From positions 62,001-126,000 of the forward strand of contig JAEYRH010000008.1 of the NCBI GenBank assembly GCA_023435705.1: a DNA stretch of 64,000 nucleotides. The letters run 5' to 3'. The position numbers were made by a program, and so were the translations under genes. Shown here in pieces: positions 8,288 through 16,050 of the stretch. The stretch is from Bacillota bacterium (lineage in GTDB: Bacteria; Bacillota; Clostridia; Christensenellales; UMGS416). The notes beneath the pieces are model-generated. The model was not told the DNA's origin, did no database searches, and saw only the letters and a list, made by a program, of their open reading frames with translations. Within the stretch, counting starts at the first letter, position 1. Each line of letters starts with the position of its first letter.

Positions 8288-8432
8288 GAAATCCCCCCTG
8301 CTTCCCTCCGGTCAGCATCCCCCCTTATTAAGGGGGGTGCATCCTCCATTTTCTCCAACTTCAGTGAGAGAAACCGAAGTTGCAGCCCCCCTTGTGAAGG
8401 GGGGAGGCCACGAAGTGGCGGGGGGATTCTCA
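8288..8432. repeat. family A palindromic repeat, two copies facing each other
   Basis: Two family A units in inverted orientation. The left one reads ATCCCCCCTG, loop, CAGCATCCCCCC TTATTAA GGGGGG; the right one reads CCCCCC TTGTGAA GGGGGG, stem GCCAC-gaa-GTGGC, GGGGGGAT. Between them CAACTTC (8356-8362) pairs with GAAGTTG (8376-8382). The block sits between the HAD start and the end of the deacetylase gene. Confidence 0.75.
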
Positions 8433-8444
8433 TGAGAACTTGAG

Positions 8445-10196
8445 TTACTTCAGCACCCCAAGCCACCGTAAAAACATCCTGACCAGGCTTTCCGCATCCA
8501 CGATTTGAACGGTGAAGCCAGCCGTTTGCCCCGCCACAGTCACGGTGAGTGCCTGGGCTTCAGCGGGCTTGGAGCTGTCAAAACCGGTGATGTTCTCCGC
8601 TGTGACGGTGACAGGCTCCGACGCGCCGTCGCTGTAGCTGGCGGTGACCACAAGGCCGGTGAGATCCAGCGGCTCTCCCACCAGGTAGGCAAGCCTTGCC
8701 GGTGGTGTGGCAATGGCGATGCCGGTGAGCGTGCGCTTTTCCACAAGCTTTGCGGCAGCGGCATCCAGATTGGCGGCGGCGGAATCAATCTCCGCCTGGG
8801 TGGCCTCGTGGCGCTCAAGCAGCGCCTTGGTGGAAACAATTTTAGCGGGCAGATCGGCCTCAGCCACGCTTTCCTCCGTGTAGGGTGCAGTGTCGATGGC
8901 CTCTGCGCGGGCGATGGCAGCTTTCAATGCTGCCCTATCCACCACAAACCAGTTGTAGGCAGGGTTTAAGCTGAGAAGTGCCTCGTCGGTCACATGTTCA
9001 AACATGTCGTTATGGGCGCTGTCTTCCCCCACATGGGTGGCGGCAAGGCCAAACTCGCGGATGCTGTGGGCGCCGGTGTCACGCACCTGGAAGGAGTAGA
9101 TGTGCTGAGATTTATGGCGCGTATACCCCAGCTTGGCTACCTCAAAGGCAGTCCGTCCATCAAACCGATCCAGCGGCACATCGGTATCAATCGTCAGCTT
9201 GTTTTCCTTCAGGATGTGCTTATAAAGCTTGGCTGGGCTCCAAACACCGTATTTCGAGGCAGACTCCGGGTAAAGTGACGAATCCCCGGCTTGCTCAAAG
9301 GCCAATGACATAAGCTCGCTGGTCCATTTGTGCGCGCCGTGGCCGTATTCACCTTTCGGGTCATGGGTCACGATGATGGCGGGCTTGTATTTTCGGATCT
9401 GCTCCACCAGAAAGCTGAGCGCCTTCTCCTTGGGCCAGTTCCGTTTTTGAGGGCTCATGTCGGAAAGGTTGCCGGAGTTGTAGGAGTCGGGGAAAGAGCC
9501 CAGCACCGGGTGAAACCGGGCGCCGGAAATCCACGAGCCTTCCATTGCCTCAAAGCGCCTGAGGGGTTTGCCGGTGGTCATAAACACCGTAACCGCGCTT
9601 CGGCCCTGTTGGGCATAGGTCGGGATCACCGCACCCATATAAAGCACATCATCGTCGGGATGGGCAGATACCACCATTACATCGGCGCGGCCTGAAAACG
9701 CCTGCCACTGCGGCGCATATTCCGGTGCATCACCGGGGCCGTACACAGATAGCTCCACAATGGCAATGCCAGCGCCATCCGTCGAGGAAAGGATGAGCTT
9801 GCTGCAGCCGGCAAACGATTCGGGCAGCGGCACGAATTCGGCCAGCCAGCCTTGATCGCCACCGGCCAGCGTGGCCTGTTCGGCACCCGCAGAATCAACA
9901 GCTGTGATCAACCAGCTCTCGGGAGCGGCGTTCCAGCGCAGATAAAGCCCGCCGGCTTCTTCTCCCTTCAGGTCAATCTCCACCGACTGATCGGATGCCG
10001 CCTTGCTTTTCCACATCGTGGAAAGGTTGCCGTCGGTTGCCTTTTTCCAGGAGGAAGCGTTTGAGGAGGCAGTGAACTTGCATTTTTTTGTGATGTCAGA
10101 AGTCTCGGCAGAAGCTGTGCCTGCCAACCCCAGCAATAGTGAAAAAGCAAGCAAGACCGCCATACAGGCTTTTTTAGTCAGGTGCAAACGTTTCAT
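8445..10196 (-). CDS. secreted PIG-L family deacetylase with discoidin-like and Ig-like domains
   Basis: About 583 residues, exported by a signal peptide (MKRLHLTKKACMAVLLAFSLLLG to TASA). Then an F5/8-type C-like carbohydrate-binding domain (about 35-150), a PIG-L/LmbE zinc deacetylase domain (VVSAHPDDDVLYMG at about 165; the AHPDDD motif binds metal, with a distal HGAHKW His), a helical FIVAR-like stretch, and a C-terminal bacterial Ig-like domain (about 500-580, with the LTGIAIATPP and TYSDG-type pattern). It likely removes N-acetyl groups from cell-surface or external sugars. The start at 10196 has AAGG upstream; a longer start would put 11 residues before the signal. Confidence 0.85.
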   Translation of the reverse strand: MKRLHLTKKACMAVLLAFSLLLGLAGTASAETSDITKKCKFTASSNASSWKKATDGNLSTMWKSKAASDQSVEIDLKGEEAGGLYLRWNAAPESWLITAVDSAGAEQATLAGGDQGWLAEFVPLPESFAGCSKLILSSTDGAGIAIVELSVYGPGDAPEYAPQWQAFSGRADVMVVSAHPDDDVLYMGAVIPTYAQQGRSAVTVFMTTGKPLRRFEAMEGSWISGARFHPVLGSFPDSYNSGNLSDMSPQKRNWPKEKALSFLVEQIRKYKPAIIVTHDPKGEYGHGAHKWTSELMSLAFEQAGDSSLYPESASKYGVWSPAKLYKHILKENKLTIDTDVPLDRFDGRTAFEVAKLGYTRHKSQHIYSFQVRDTGAHSIREFGLAATHVGEDSAHNDMFEHVTDEALLSLNPAYNWFVVDRAALKAAIARAEAIDTAPYTEESVAEADLPAKIVSTKALLERHEATQAEIDSAAANLDAAAAKLVEKRTLTGIAIATPPARLAYLVGEPLDLTGLVVTASYSDGASEPVTVTAENITGFDSSKPAEAQALTVTVAGQTAGFTVQIVDAESLVRMFLRWLGVLK

Positions 10197-10492
10197 ATCA
10201 CTCATACCTTCAAATAGATCATGCATCATTCAGCAGATAAGTATATCACAGTGGCGAGCAGCCAACAATCGCGCAACCAGTAGTGAATCGTATGCAAATT
10301 TATGCTCTGCTGCCAATCAGAACGAAAAAGAGCTGAAAAATCGGTTTATGAAACCTGGAGCATCGCCTATGCACAACATCCAGGTTTCTTCTGTATCTGT
10401 TTGAACAATGTACAGTGTGGGCCGGGATGGAGCCCGGCCCAAAATTCCATTTGTATCGTTTATCCTACTGACTACTGGCTACTGATTACTGG
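10197..10492. other. intergenic region between purL and the deacetylase gene
   Basis: Holds a TGTGATATACT possible -10 region for the deacetylase gene, a long-loop hairpin GAAACCTGGA (10350-10359) with TCCAGGTTTC (10379-10388), a family C hairpin and a family D heptad repeat. No gene seen. Confidence 0.6.
10419..10440. repeat. family C GC hairpin
   Basis: GGGCCGGGATGGAGCCCGGCCC, a near-identical core to copies at 35985 and 55816. Confidence 0.65.
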
Positions 10493-10499
10493 CTACTTA
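10465..10499. repeat. family D heptad repeat over the purL stop codon
   Basis: Five 7-nt units (TACTGAC, TACTGGC, TACTGAT, TACTGGC, TACTTAA). On the purL strand the last unit supplies the TAG stop codon (10493-10495) and TAG/TAA recurs in all frames beyond it. Confidence 0.7.
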
Positions 10500-13400
10500 A
10501 AGTACCCGACCCCTGCCTCAAAGATGCCGCTTGCATAATTGCCCGGCACGTTGCGGAAGCAGAGCTCCGCCGCACGCTCGTTGTGGCCCATCTTGCCCAA
10601 CACCCGCCCGTCGGGGCTGGTGATCGCCTCCACAGCGTGGAAGGAGCCGTTGGGGTTGTAAAGCGTGTCGTAGGTGGGTTGGTCGCCCTCATCCACATAT
10701 TGCATGGCGATTTGGCCGTTGGCCAGCAGCCGGTCAAACTCAGCCTGGGCGCACACGAACCGGCCTTCACCATGGGAAATCGGCGTTGTGATGATGTCAC
10801 CACAATTCAGGTTTGCCATCCAGGGTGACTTCACCGACACGGCCATTGTGTGGAACAATCTCGACTGGTGCCTGCCGATGGCATTGAAGGTGAGCGTGGG
10901 GCTTTCCGCACTCATGGGGCGGATCTCGCCATAAGGCACGAGGCCCAGCTTGATCAACGCCTGGAAGCCGTTGCAGATGCCAAGCATCAGCCCGTCGCGG
11001 CAACCCAATAGCTCGGTGATCGCTTCGGACACCTGCGGCTCCCGAAGCAGCGCGGCGATGAACTTGCCGGAGCCGTCGGGCTCGTCACCGGCGGAGAAGC
11101 CGCCAGGCAGGCAGACGATCTGGCTCTGGCCGATCTTTTTTGCCAGCACAGCCATGCTCTCGGCAATGGCCGCACTTGAGAGGTTGCGAACGACGAAGAC
11201 ATCGGCCACGGCACCGGCTTTTTCAAAGGCCTTGGCTGTGTCAATCTCGCAGTTTGTGCCGGGGAACACAGGGATCAGCACCCTGGGGCGGGTCACGGAA
11301 ACCCTGGGGCGGGCATCACTGCGGGTGGTGAAGTGGGTGCTCTGGATCGCCCCGCTGCCGCCCTCTGCCACCGTGGGGAAGATGGGTTCCAGCGTGCCCT
11401 GCCAGGCTTTCTGGATTTCTGTGAGGGAAGCCGATTCGCCGCCCAGCGTGAGCGCTTCCTCTGCCGTTGTTGCGCCGATCACGTCATATGCCAATCCTGC
11501 GAAGAGCTTTGATGGGTCGGCTTCCTGCGCGACTTCCAGCACGAAGCTGCCCAGCTCCGGTGCGAAGAGCACCTCGGGGCTTGCCGTGAGATCAGCGCCG
11601 ATGCCGTTGCCCAGCGCCATCTTGGCGATGGCCGTGGCCGCGCCGCCCTCGCCCACGGTGTGGGCAGCCAGCACAGAGCCATTGGCGATGGCCTTGGTCA
11701 CGGCGGCGCAGTTGGCTTGGAATGCGGTGAAGTCCGGCAGACCGAATTGGTCGCGGGGCTGCTTCAGCAGCACAATGGCAGAGCCGGGCTGTTTGAACTC
11801 GGCTGAAATGGTGTGCGCCGCTTTAGACACGCACACAGCGAAGCTCACCAGCGTGGGCGGCACGTCCATATCGCGGAAGCTGCCGGACATGCTGTCTTTG
11901 CCGCCGATGGCCGCTACATCAAGGTTCACCTGCGCCCAGTAAGCGCCCAGCAGTGCCGCCAGCGGCTTGCCCCAGCGGGTGGGGTCGGAGCCCAGCCGCT
12001 CGAAGAACTCCTGCAGGGATAGCCAGCTCCTCGCCGCGTCGCCTCCAGCTGCCGCCACGCGAGCCAGCGATTCCAGCACCGCATAAACCGCGCCGTGGAA
12101 GGGGCTGATGCTCGAGAGGTTGGGATAAAAGCCATGGGCCATCACGGTGCAGGTGTCCGTCTTGCCACTCTCCACCGGCACCAGCGCCGCCATGGCCTGC
12201 GTGGGCGTAAGCTGCCGCTTGCCGCCATAGGGCATCAGCACAGAGCCCGCGCCGATGGTGCTGTCAAACAGCTCGACAAGGCCACGCTGGCTGCATTCGT
12301 TGAGGTCTGCGAGGCGGGTTAAGAGTTGTTTGATCCCCCCTGTCGCTGTGGCGACATCCCCCCTTGAATTTTCGCCTTTGGCGAAAACAAAGGGGGTAAG
12401 GAGGGATCCCTTGTCAAAGTATGCCTGAACATCAGGTGCAATAACATTCGCCGCGGCGCTTTGCGGCGCACCGTTGGTGTTGAGGAATTCCCGGGAAATG
12501 TCGATGATGCGCTGCCCACGCCAGTCCATGCGCAGGCGGCCTGTGCCGGTGATCACGGCAACCTGGGTAGCCTCCAGGTTTTCCAGATCGGCCAGCTCCA
12601 CAAAGGCATCCGCGTCAGCAGCGCTCACGACCACAGCCATGCGCTCCTGTGACTCGCTGATGGCAAGCTCGGTGCCGTCCAGCCCCTCATACTTCTTGGG
12701 CACGGCGTCCAAGTTAATGTCCAGCCCGTCGGAAAGCTCGCCGATGGCCACGCACACACCGCCGGCGCCGAAGTCGTTGCAGCGCTTGATGAGCCGCTGG
12801 GCGGCAGGGTTGCGGAAGAGCCGCTGCAGCTTGCGCTCGGTGGGCGGGTTGCCCTTCTGCACCTCGGCGCCGCACTTGGCGATGCTTTCCTCGGTGTGGG
12901 CCTTGCTGGAGCCGGTTGCGCCGCCGCAGCCGTCGCGGCCAGTGCGCCCGCCCACCAGCAGCACCACGTCGCCGGGAGTGGGTTCTTCACGGCGCACATT
13001 GGCCTTGGGGACCGCGCCGATCACCGCGCCCAGCTCCATGCGCTTGGCGGCGTAGCCGGGGTGGTAAAACTCAGCCACCTGCCCGGTGGCCAGACCGATC
13101 TGGTTGCCGTAGCTGGAATAGCCGTGGGCGGCTTCCCTGGTGATTTTTCGCTGCGGCAGCTTGCCGGGGATCGTGTCTTTCAAAGGCGTGCGCGGGTCGG
13201 CAGCGCCGGTCACGCGCATGGCCTGATACACATAGGCCCGCATCGATAAGGGGTCGCGGATGGCACCGCCCAGGCAGGTGGCCGCACCGCCGAAAGGCTC
13301 GATCTCGGTGGGGTGGTTGTGGGTCTCATTCTTGAACTCAATGAGCCAGCGCTGGGGCTTGCCGTCCACTTCCACGTCGGCCTCGATGCTGCAGGCGTTG

Positions 13401-14299
13401 ATCTCCTCAGACTCATCCAGGTCCGCGAGCTTGCCCTGCTGTTTCAGAAGCTTCATGCCCATCGTGGCCACGTCCATCAGGCACACCGGCTTTGGTTTCC
13501 GCCCACCATACACCTGCGCCCGCCCGGTCTCATAGGCCTGCCAAGCCTGGCGGATCGGGTCAGCAGCAGGGCCTTCTGCAAACTGCACCTCATTGAGTTC
13601 GGTCAGAAAGGTGGTGTGGCGGCAGTGGTCGGACCAATAGGTGTCCATCACCCTGATCTCGCTGATCGTCGGGTCACGCTGCTCTTCATTGATGTAATAC
13701 TGCTGTACAAACAACAGATCGGTCACACTCATCGCCATGCCCATTTCCTTGTGCATGGCGGCAATGCCCTCAGTGCTCATGCTGCGGAAGCCTGTGAGCA
13801 CCTCCACGTCGGCGGGGGTCTCGATGTCCAGCCCCAGATGATCTGGAAGCGCAAGGCCGGCCTCGCGGCTGTCCACCGGGTTGATCAGGTAGCCCTTGAT
13901 GCGGGCCACATCTTCATCGGTCAGGCCGCCCTCCAGCAGATAGACCGTGGCGCATCGCACTTCCGGCTGCTCACCCTGGGTAAGCAGCTGCACGCACTGG
14001 GCCGCTGAGTCGGCCCGCTGGTCAAACTGCCCCGGCAGGTATTCCACGGCGAACAGGATGGCGTCACCGGCATCCAACACGCCTTCTGTGAGCTCATCCA
14101 CCGCCGCCTCGGAGAACACGGCGCTTTTGGCATTTTCCCAATCATCATCCGCAATGCCAGCCACATCGTAGCGCAGCACGATCCGGACATGCTCGAGCGA
14201 CTTGATCCCCAGCGTGTGCCTAAGGTCGTGCCGCAGGGCTTTCGCCGCGCCGTCGAACCCCGGTTTTTTCTCCACAAACAGCCTTCTCACAGCCGGCAT
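10493..14299 (-). CDS. purL: phosphoribosylformylglycinamidine synthase (single-chain PurL)
   Basis: A 1268-residue fused enzyme that converts FGAR to FGAM in purine synthesis using glutamine. Order: N-terminal PurS-like domain, linker with YWSDHCRHTTF (about residues 210-220), first AIRS-type domain (NETHNHPTEIEPFGG), second AIRS-type half (DLNECSQRGLVELFDSTIGAG; GGKDSMSGS), and C-terminal class I glutaminase (FPGTNCE, LPGGFSAGDE, nucleophile Cys in GICNGFQ, HGEGRF). The start at 14299 (MPAVRRLFVEKKPGF) has GGAGGG at 14305-14310. Oddity: residues about 630-658 are encoded by an in-frame copy of the intergenic repeat family A (12328-12412), just before the conserved DLN..SQ segment. The frame is intact on both sides, so the enzyme is probably functional. 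Confidence 0.96.
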   Translation of the reverse strand: MPAVRRLFVEKKPGFDGAAKALRHDLRHTLGIKSLEHVRIVLRYDVAGIADDDWENAKSAVFSEAAVDELTEGVLDAGDAILFAVEYLPGQFDQRADSAAQCVQLLTQGEQPEVRCATVYLLEGGLTDEDVARIKGYLINPVDSREAGLALPDHLGLDIETPADVEVLTGFRSMSTEGIAAMHKEMGMAMSVTDLLFVQQYYINEEQRDPTISEIRVMDTYWSDHCRHTTFLTELNEVQFAEGPAADPIRQAWQAYETGRAQVYGGRKPKPVCLMDVATMGMKLLKQQGKLADLDESEEINACSIEADVEVDGKPQRWLIEFKNETHNHPTEIEPFGGAATCLGGAIRDPLSMRAYVYQAMRVTGAADPRTPLKDTIPGKLPQRKITREAAHGYSSYGNQIGLATGQVAEFYHPGYAAKRMELGAVIGAVPKANVRREEPTPGDVVLLVGGRTGRDGCGGATGSSKAHTEESIAKCGAEVQKGNPPTERKLQRLFRNPAAQRLIKRCNDFGAGGVCVAIGELSDGLDINLDAVPKKYEGLDGTELAISESQERMAVVVSAADADAFVELADLENLEATQVAVITGTGRLRMDWRGQRIIDISREFLNTNGAPQSAAANVIAPDVQAYFDKGSLLTPFVFAKGENSRGDVATATGGIKQLLTRLADLNECSQRGLVELFDSTIGAGSVLMPYGGKRQLTPTQAMAALVPVESGKTDTCTVMAHGFYPNLSSISPFHGAVYAVLESLARVAAAGGDAARSWLSLQEFFERLGSDPTRWGKPLAALLGAYWAQVNLDVAAIGGKDSMSGSFRDMDVPPTLVSFAVCVSKAAHTISAEFKQPGSAIVLLKQPRDQFGLPDFTAFQANCAAVTKAIANGSVLAAHTVGEGGAATAIAKMALGNGIGADLTASPEVLFAPELGSFVLEVAQEADPSKLFAGLAYDVIGATTAEEALTLGGESASLTEIQKAWQGTLEPIFPTVAEGGSGAIQSTHFTTRSDARPRVSVTRPRVLIPVFPGTNCEIDTAKAFEKAGAVADVFVVRNLSSAAIAESMAVLAKKIGQSQIVCLPGGFSAGDEPDGSGKFIAALLREPQVSEAITELLGCRDGLMLGICNGFQALIKLGLVPYGEIRPMSAESPTLTFNAIGRHQSRLFHTMAVSVKSPWMANLNCGDIITTPISHGEGRFVCAQAEFDRLLANGQIAMQYVDEGDQPTYDTLYNPNGSFHAVEAITSPDGRVLGKMGHNERAAELCFRNVPGNYASGIFEAGVGYFK
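12328..12412 (-). repeat. family A repeat inserted in frame within purL
   Basis: On the coding strand: ACCCCCTTTGT, stem TTTTCGCC-aaa-GGCGAAAA, TTCAAGGGGGGATGTC, stem GTCGCC-aca-GCGAC, GACAGGGGGGAT. The same order of boxes and stems is found in the intergenic copy at 35874-35957 (TTCAAGGGGGGGATGTC...GACAGGGGGGAT). It encodes about 28 extra residues (GSLLTPFVFAKGENSRGDVA and on) absent from ordinary PurL proteins as I know them. Confidence 0.85.
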
Positions 14300-14355
14300 G
14301 CCGAACCCTCCGCGTGATTTTTTCATTAATGTTCGGAATTTTTCTCTGTCATACT

Positions 14356-14383
14356 ATTATAACCTGTTTTTTTGATCTGTAAA
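14356..14383 (-). promoter_or_regulatory. purL promoter
   Basis: On the minus strand TTTACA (14383-14378), 16-nt spacer, TATAAT (14361-14356), about 57 nt before the purL ATG. No purine riboswitch fold was seen in the leader. Confidence 0.65.
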
Positions 14384-14445
14384 TGAAAGATTTGAGGGAG
14401 GATTTGCAAACATTATGATCTACTGCCCTGGCTTATCCCCAGAGA

Positions 14446-14642
14446 CCCTCACCCCCTAGCCCCCTCCCCCATGGGATTGGGGGAGGGGGAATATTGGTCC
14501 GGGGCTGGGCCCCGATCCCTCAATCTGGTCAGGTTTGTCGGAGGCGATAAGCTGAATAATGCTCGGGGTAATAGGGGCGAAGCCCCTGCAAAAAATTACC
14601 CCTTCCCCCAATGCTCTGGGGGAAGGGGCTAAGGGATGAGGG
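14446..14642. mobile_element. family B MITE-like element
   Basis: A 197-bp GC-rich block with inverted ends about 44 bp long and roughly 37 matches: left begins CCCTCACCCCCTAGCCCC, right end read in reverse begins CCCTCATCCCTTAGCCCC. Each end folds on itself (CCCCCTCCCCC..GGGGGAGGGGG). The interior holds GGGGCGAAGCCCCTGCAAA and a family C-like hairpin. It ends 1 nt from the AEC stop codon. No transposase inside. A second copy lies at about 29493-29670. Confidence 0.7.
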
Positions 14643-14643
14643 T

Positions 14644-15606
14644 TCACATCACCAAATCCATCAACGCCATGATCACCGGCATCGCCACAACCGAAGCCAC
14701 CGTGGTCAGCATGAAGCCGGTGGCGGCATAATCGGCATCGGCGCGGTAAAGCCCGGCGATGATCGTGGTCTGCGACATCACCGGCATGGAGGCCTGGGCG
14801 ATCAGCACACGGGTCATCATGTCACCGGCGCCCACCGCTGTGAGCACCAGATAGGTGATCACAGGGGAAGCTGCAAACCGGAAGAACATCACAGCAAACT
14901 GGCTTGTTTTGATCCTGAGGTTTTTGAGGCCCATACGGCTTAGCAGGATGCCGCAGAAAATGAGCGCCACCGGCGACACCATGCCGCTGACGGTGCGCAC
15001 TCCCTGCAACAGCAGCGTAGGCGGCTTGATATCGAGCAACACCAGAATGAGCCCCAACAGCGTGGCGGCCAGCGCCGGGTTCAGTAACCGTTTGTACCAA
15101 CCCTTGGAAAAGAACGACGCGCCGGGCTCACCGTCGCGGCGGATCGCGAACACGCCCACCGTCCAAAACAGCAGCGTGTTGGGCAGAAAGGCCATGAAGG
15201 CATATTTGACCGCGCCATCACCAAACAGCATGGCCGTCATCGGCAGGCCGATGAACACGGTGTTGGAAAAAGCCGCCATTGCTGCAAAGGTGCCACGGCG
15301 GTTTTTGTCCATCTTGAACACCGCAGCACCGCCCAGCGCCAGCAGCCAGATCACCAGCATCATCACGCCATAGGCCAGCATGCCCAGGCCCGCCTCAGCC
15401 AACGATTGGCGGGTGAAGCCGTCAGTGGGGCTGGCGATGTAGTAAAAGGCCGAGCAGGGCATGGCGATGTTGACAACCAGGCTGCCCAGCCCGCGCCAGC
15501 TTTCACCTGGGAACCAGTTGCGCTTGTCCACAAAGATGCCCAGGCCCACCAGCACCAGAATGACCGCCACGCTGCCCAGGGAGCGCAGCACGGTCAGGAT
15601 GTCCAT
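14644..15606 (-). CDS. AEC family transporter (auxin efflux carrier type)
   Basis: A 320-residue integral membrane carrier with about ten hydrophobic segments in two inverted halves, as usual for the AEC family (malate/malonate or other organic anion exporters in bacteria). Seen: GLGIFVDKRNWFPGES between helices 1 and 2, NTVFIGLP (the family's conserved N.. FxGLP), and a C-terminal QASMPVMSQTTIIA segment. The start at 15606 follows GGAG; a longer frame begins in repeat DNA. Substrate not readable. Confidence 0.88.
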   Translation of the reverse strand: MDILTVLRSLGSVAVILVLVGLGIFVDKRNWFPGESWRGLGSLVVNIAMPCSAFYYIASPTDGFTRQSLAEAGLGMLAYGVMMLVIWLLALGGAAVFKMDKNRRGTFAAMAAFSNTVFIGLPMTAMLFGDGAVKYAFMAFLPNTLLFWTVGVFAIRRDGEPGASFFSKGWYKRLLNPALAATLLGLILVLLDIKPPTLLLQGVRTVSGMVSPVALIFCGILLSRMGLKNLRIKTSQFAVMFFRFAASPVITYLVLTAVGAGDMMTRVLIAQASMPVMSQTTIIAGLYRADADYAATGFMLTTVASVVAMPVIMALMDLVM

Positions 15607-15621
15607 AAACGATCTCCTTGA

Positions 15622-15640
15622 TAGCCAGTAGTCAGTAGAG
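15622..15640. repeat. family D heptad repeat
   Basis: TAGCCAGTAGTCAGTAGAG, 16 nt upstream of the AEC start codon. Confidence 0.6.
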
Positions 15641-15660
15641 AAAGTATTACTTGCCTCCCT

Positions 15661-15792
15661 CTCAATCACCCCTCCTAGGGGTGACACCGCCAAAGGCGGT
15701 GGGGGTGAAGGGGGAGGTGGCAGCGAAGCTGCCGGAGGAGTTCGAAGAAATCCCCCCCTTCATCAGGGAGGGTAGGGGGTTGTCTCTCAGCT
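15661..15792. repeat. family A repeats, composite
   Basis: Consecutive stem units: CACCCCTCCTAGGGGTG, ACCGCC-aaa-GGCGGT, GGGGGAGGTGGCAGC-gaa-GCTGCC-GGAGGAG, then CCCCCCCTTCATCAGGGAGGG. Same box-stem-box plan as other family A copies. Confidence 0.65.
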
Positions 15793-15794
15793 GC

Positions 15795-15823
15795 CCAGTA
15801 GGGGTGGCTCATGAGCCGCCCGC
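15795..15823. repeat. family C hairpin
   Basis: CAGTAGGGGTGGCTCATGAGCC with GCCCG; same CAGTAGGGG start as 24721. Confidence 0.5.
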
Positions 15824-15897
15824 ATGTTTTCCTTGCCGCTGCCAGCATCATTGAGAAATCCTCTCTCAGCTTTCTTTGCGATGCTCGGCTTTCTAGG

Positions 15898-16033
15898 TAT
15901 ACTCCCTCCGCCTCCTGCGGAGGCACCTCCCTCAATGAGGGAGGCAAGTACGTCAACGAAAATTGGATCGGAGACAACTTGTCCCCCTCGTTGAGGGGGA
16001 TGTCGCCATCTGGCGACAGGGGGAGTGTTCAGG
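15898..16033. repeat. family A repeats, composite
   Basis: CCTCCGC-ctcct-GCGGAGG followed by CCTCCCTCAATGAGGGAGG, then CCCCCTCGTTGAGGGGG, ATGTC, stem GTCGCC-atct-GGCGAC, AGGGGGAG. The second unit shares the ATGTC..GACAGGGGG core with the purL copy. Confidence 0.7.
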
Positions 16034-16050
16034 GAAAGATAAATTGAGGG

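Larger units (their letters stand above)
15607..16050. other. repeat-filled intergenic region before aspartate kinase end
   Basis: A 440-nt stretch without a gene, made up almost wholly of family A, C and D repeats listed separately. Confidence 0.7.
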
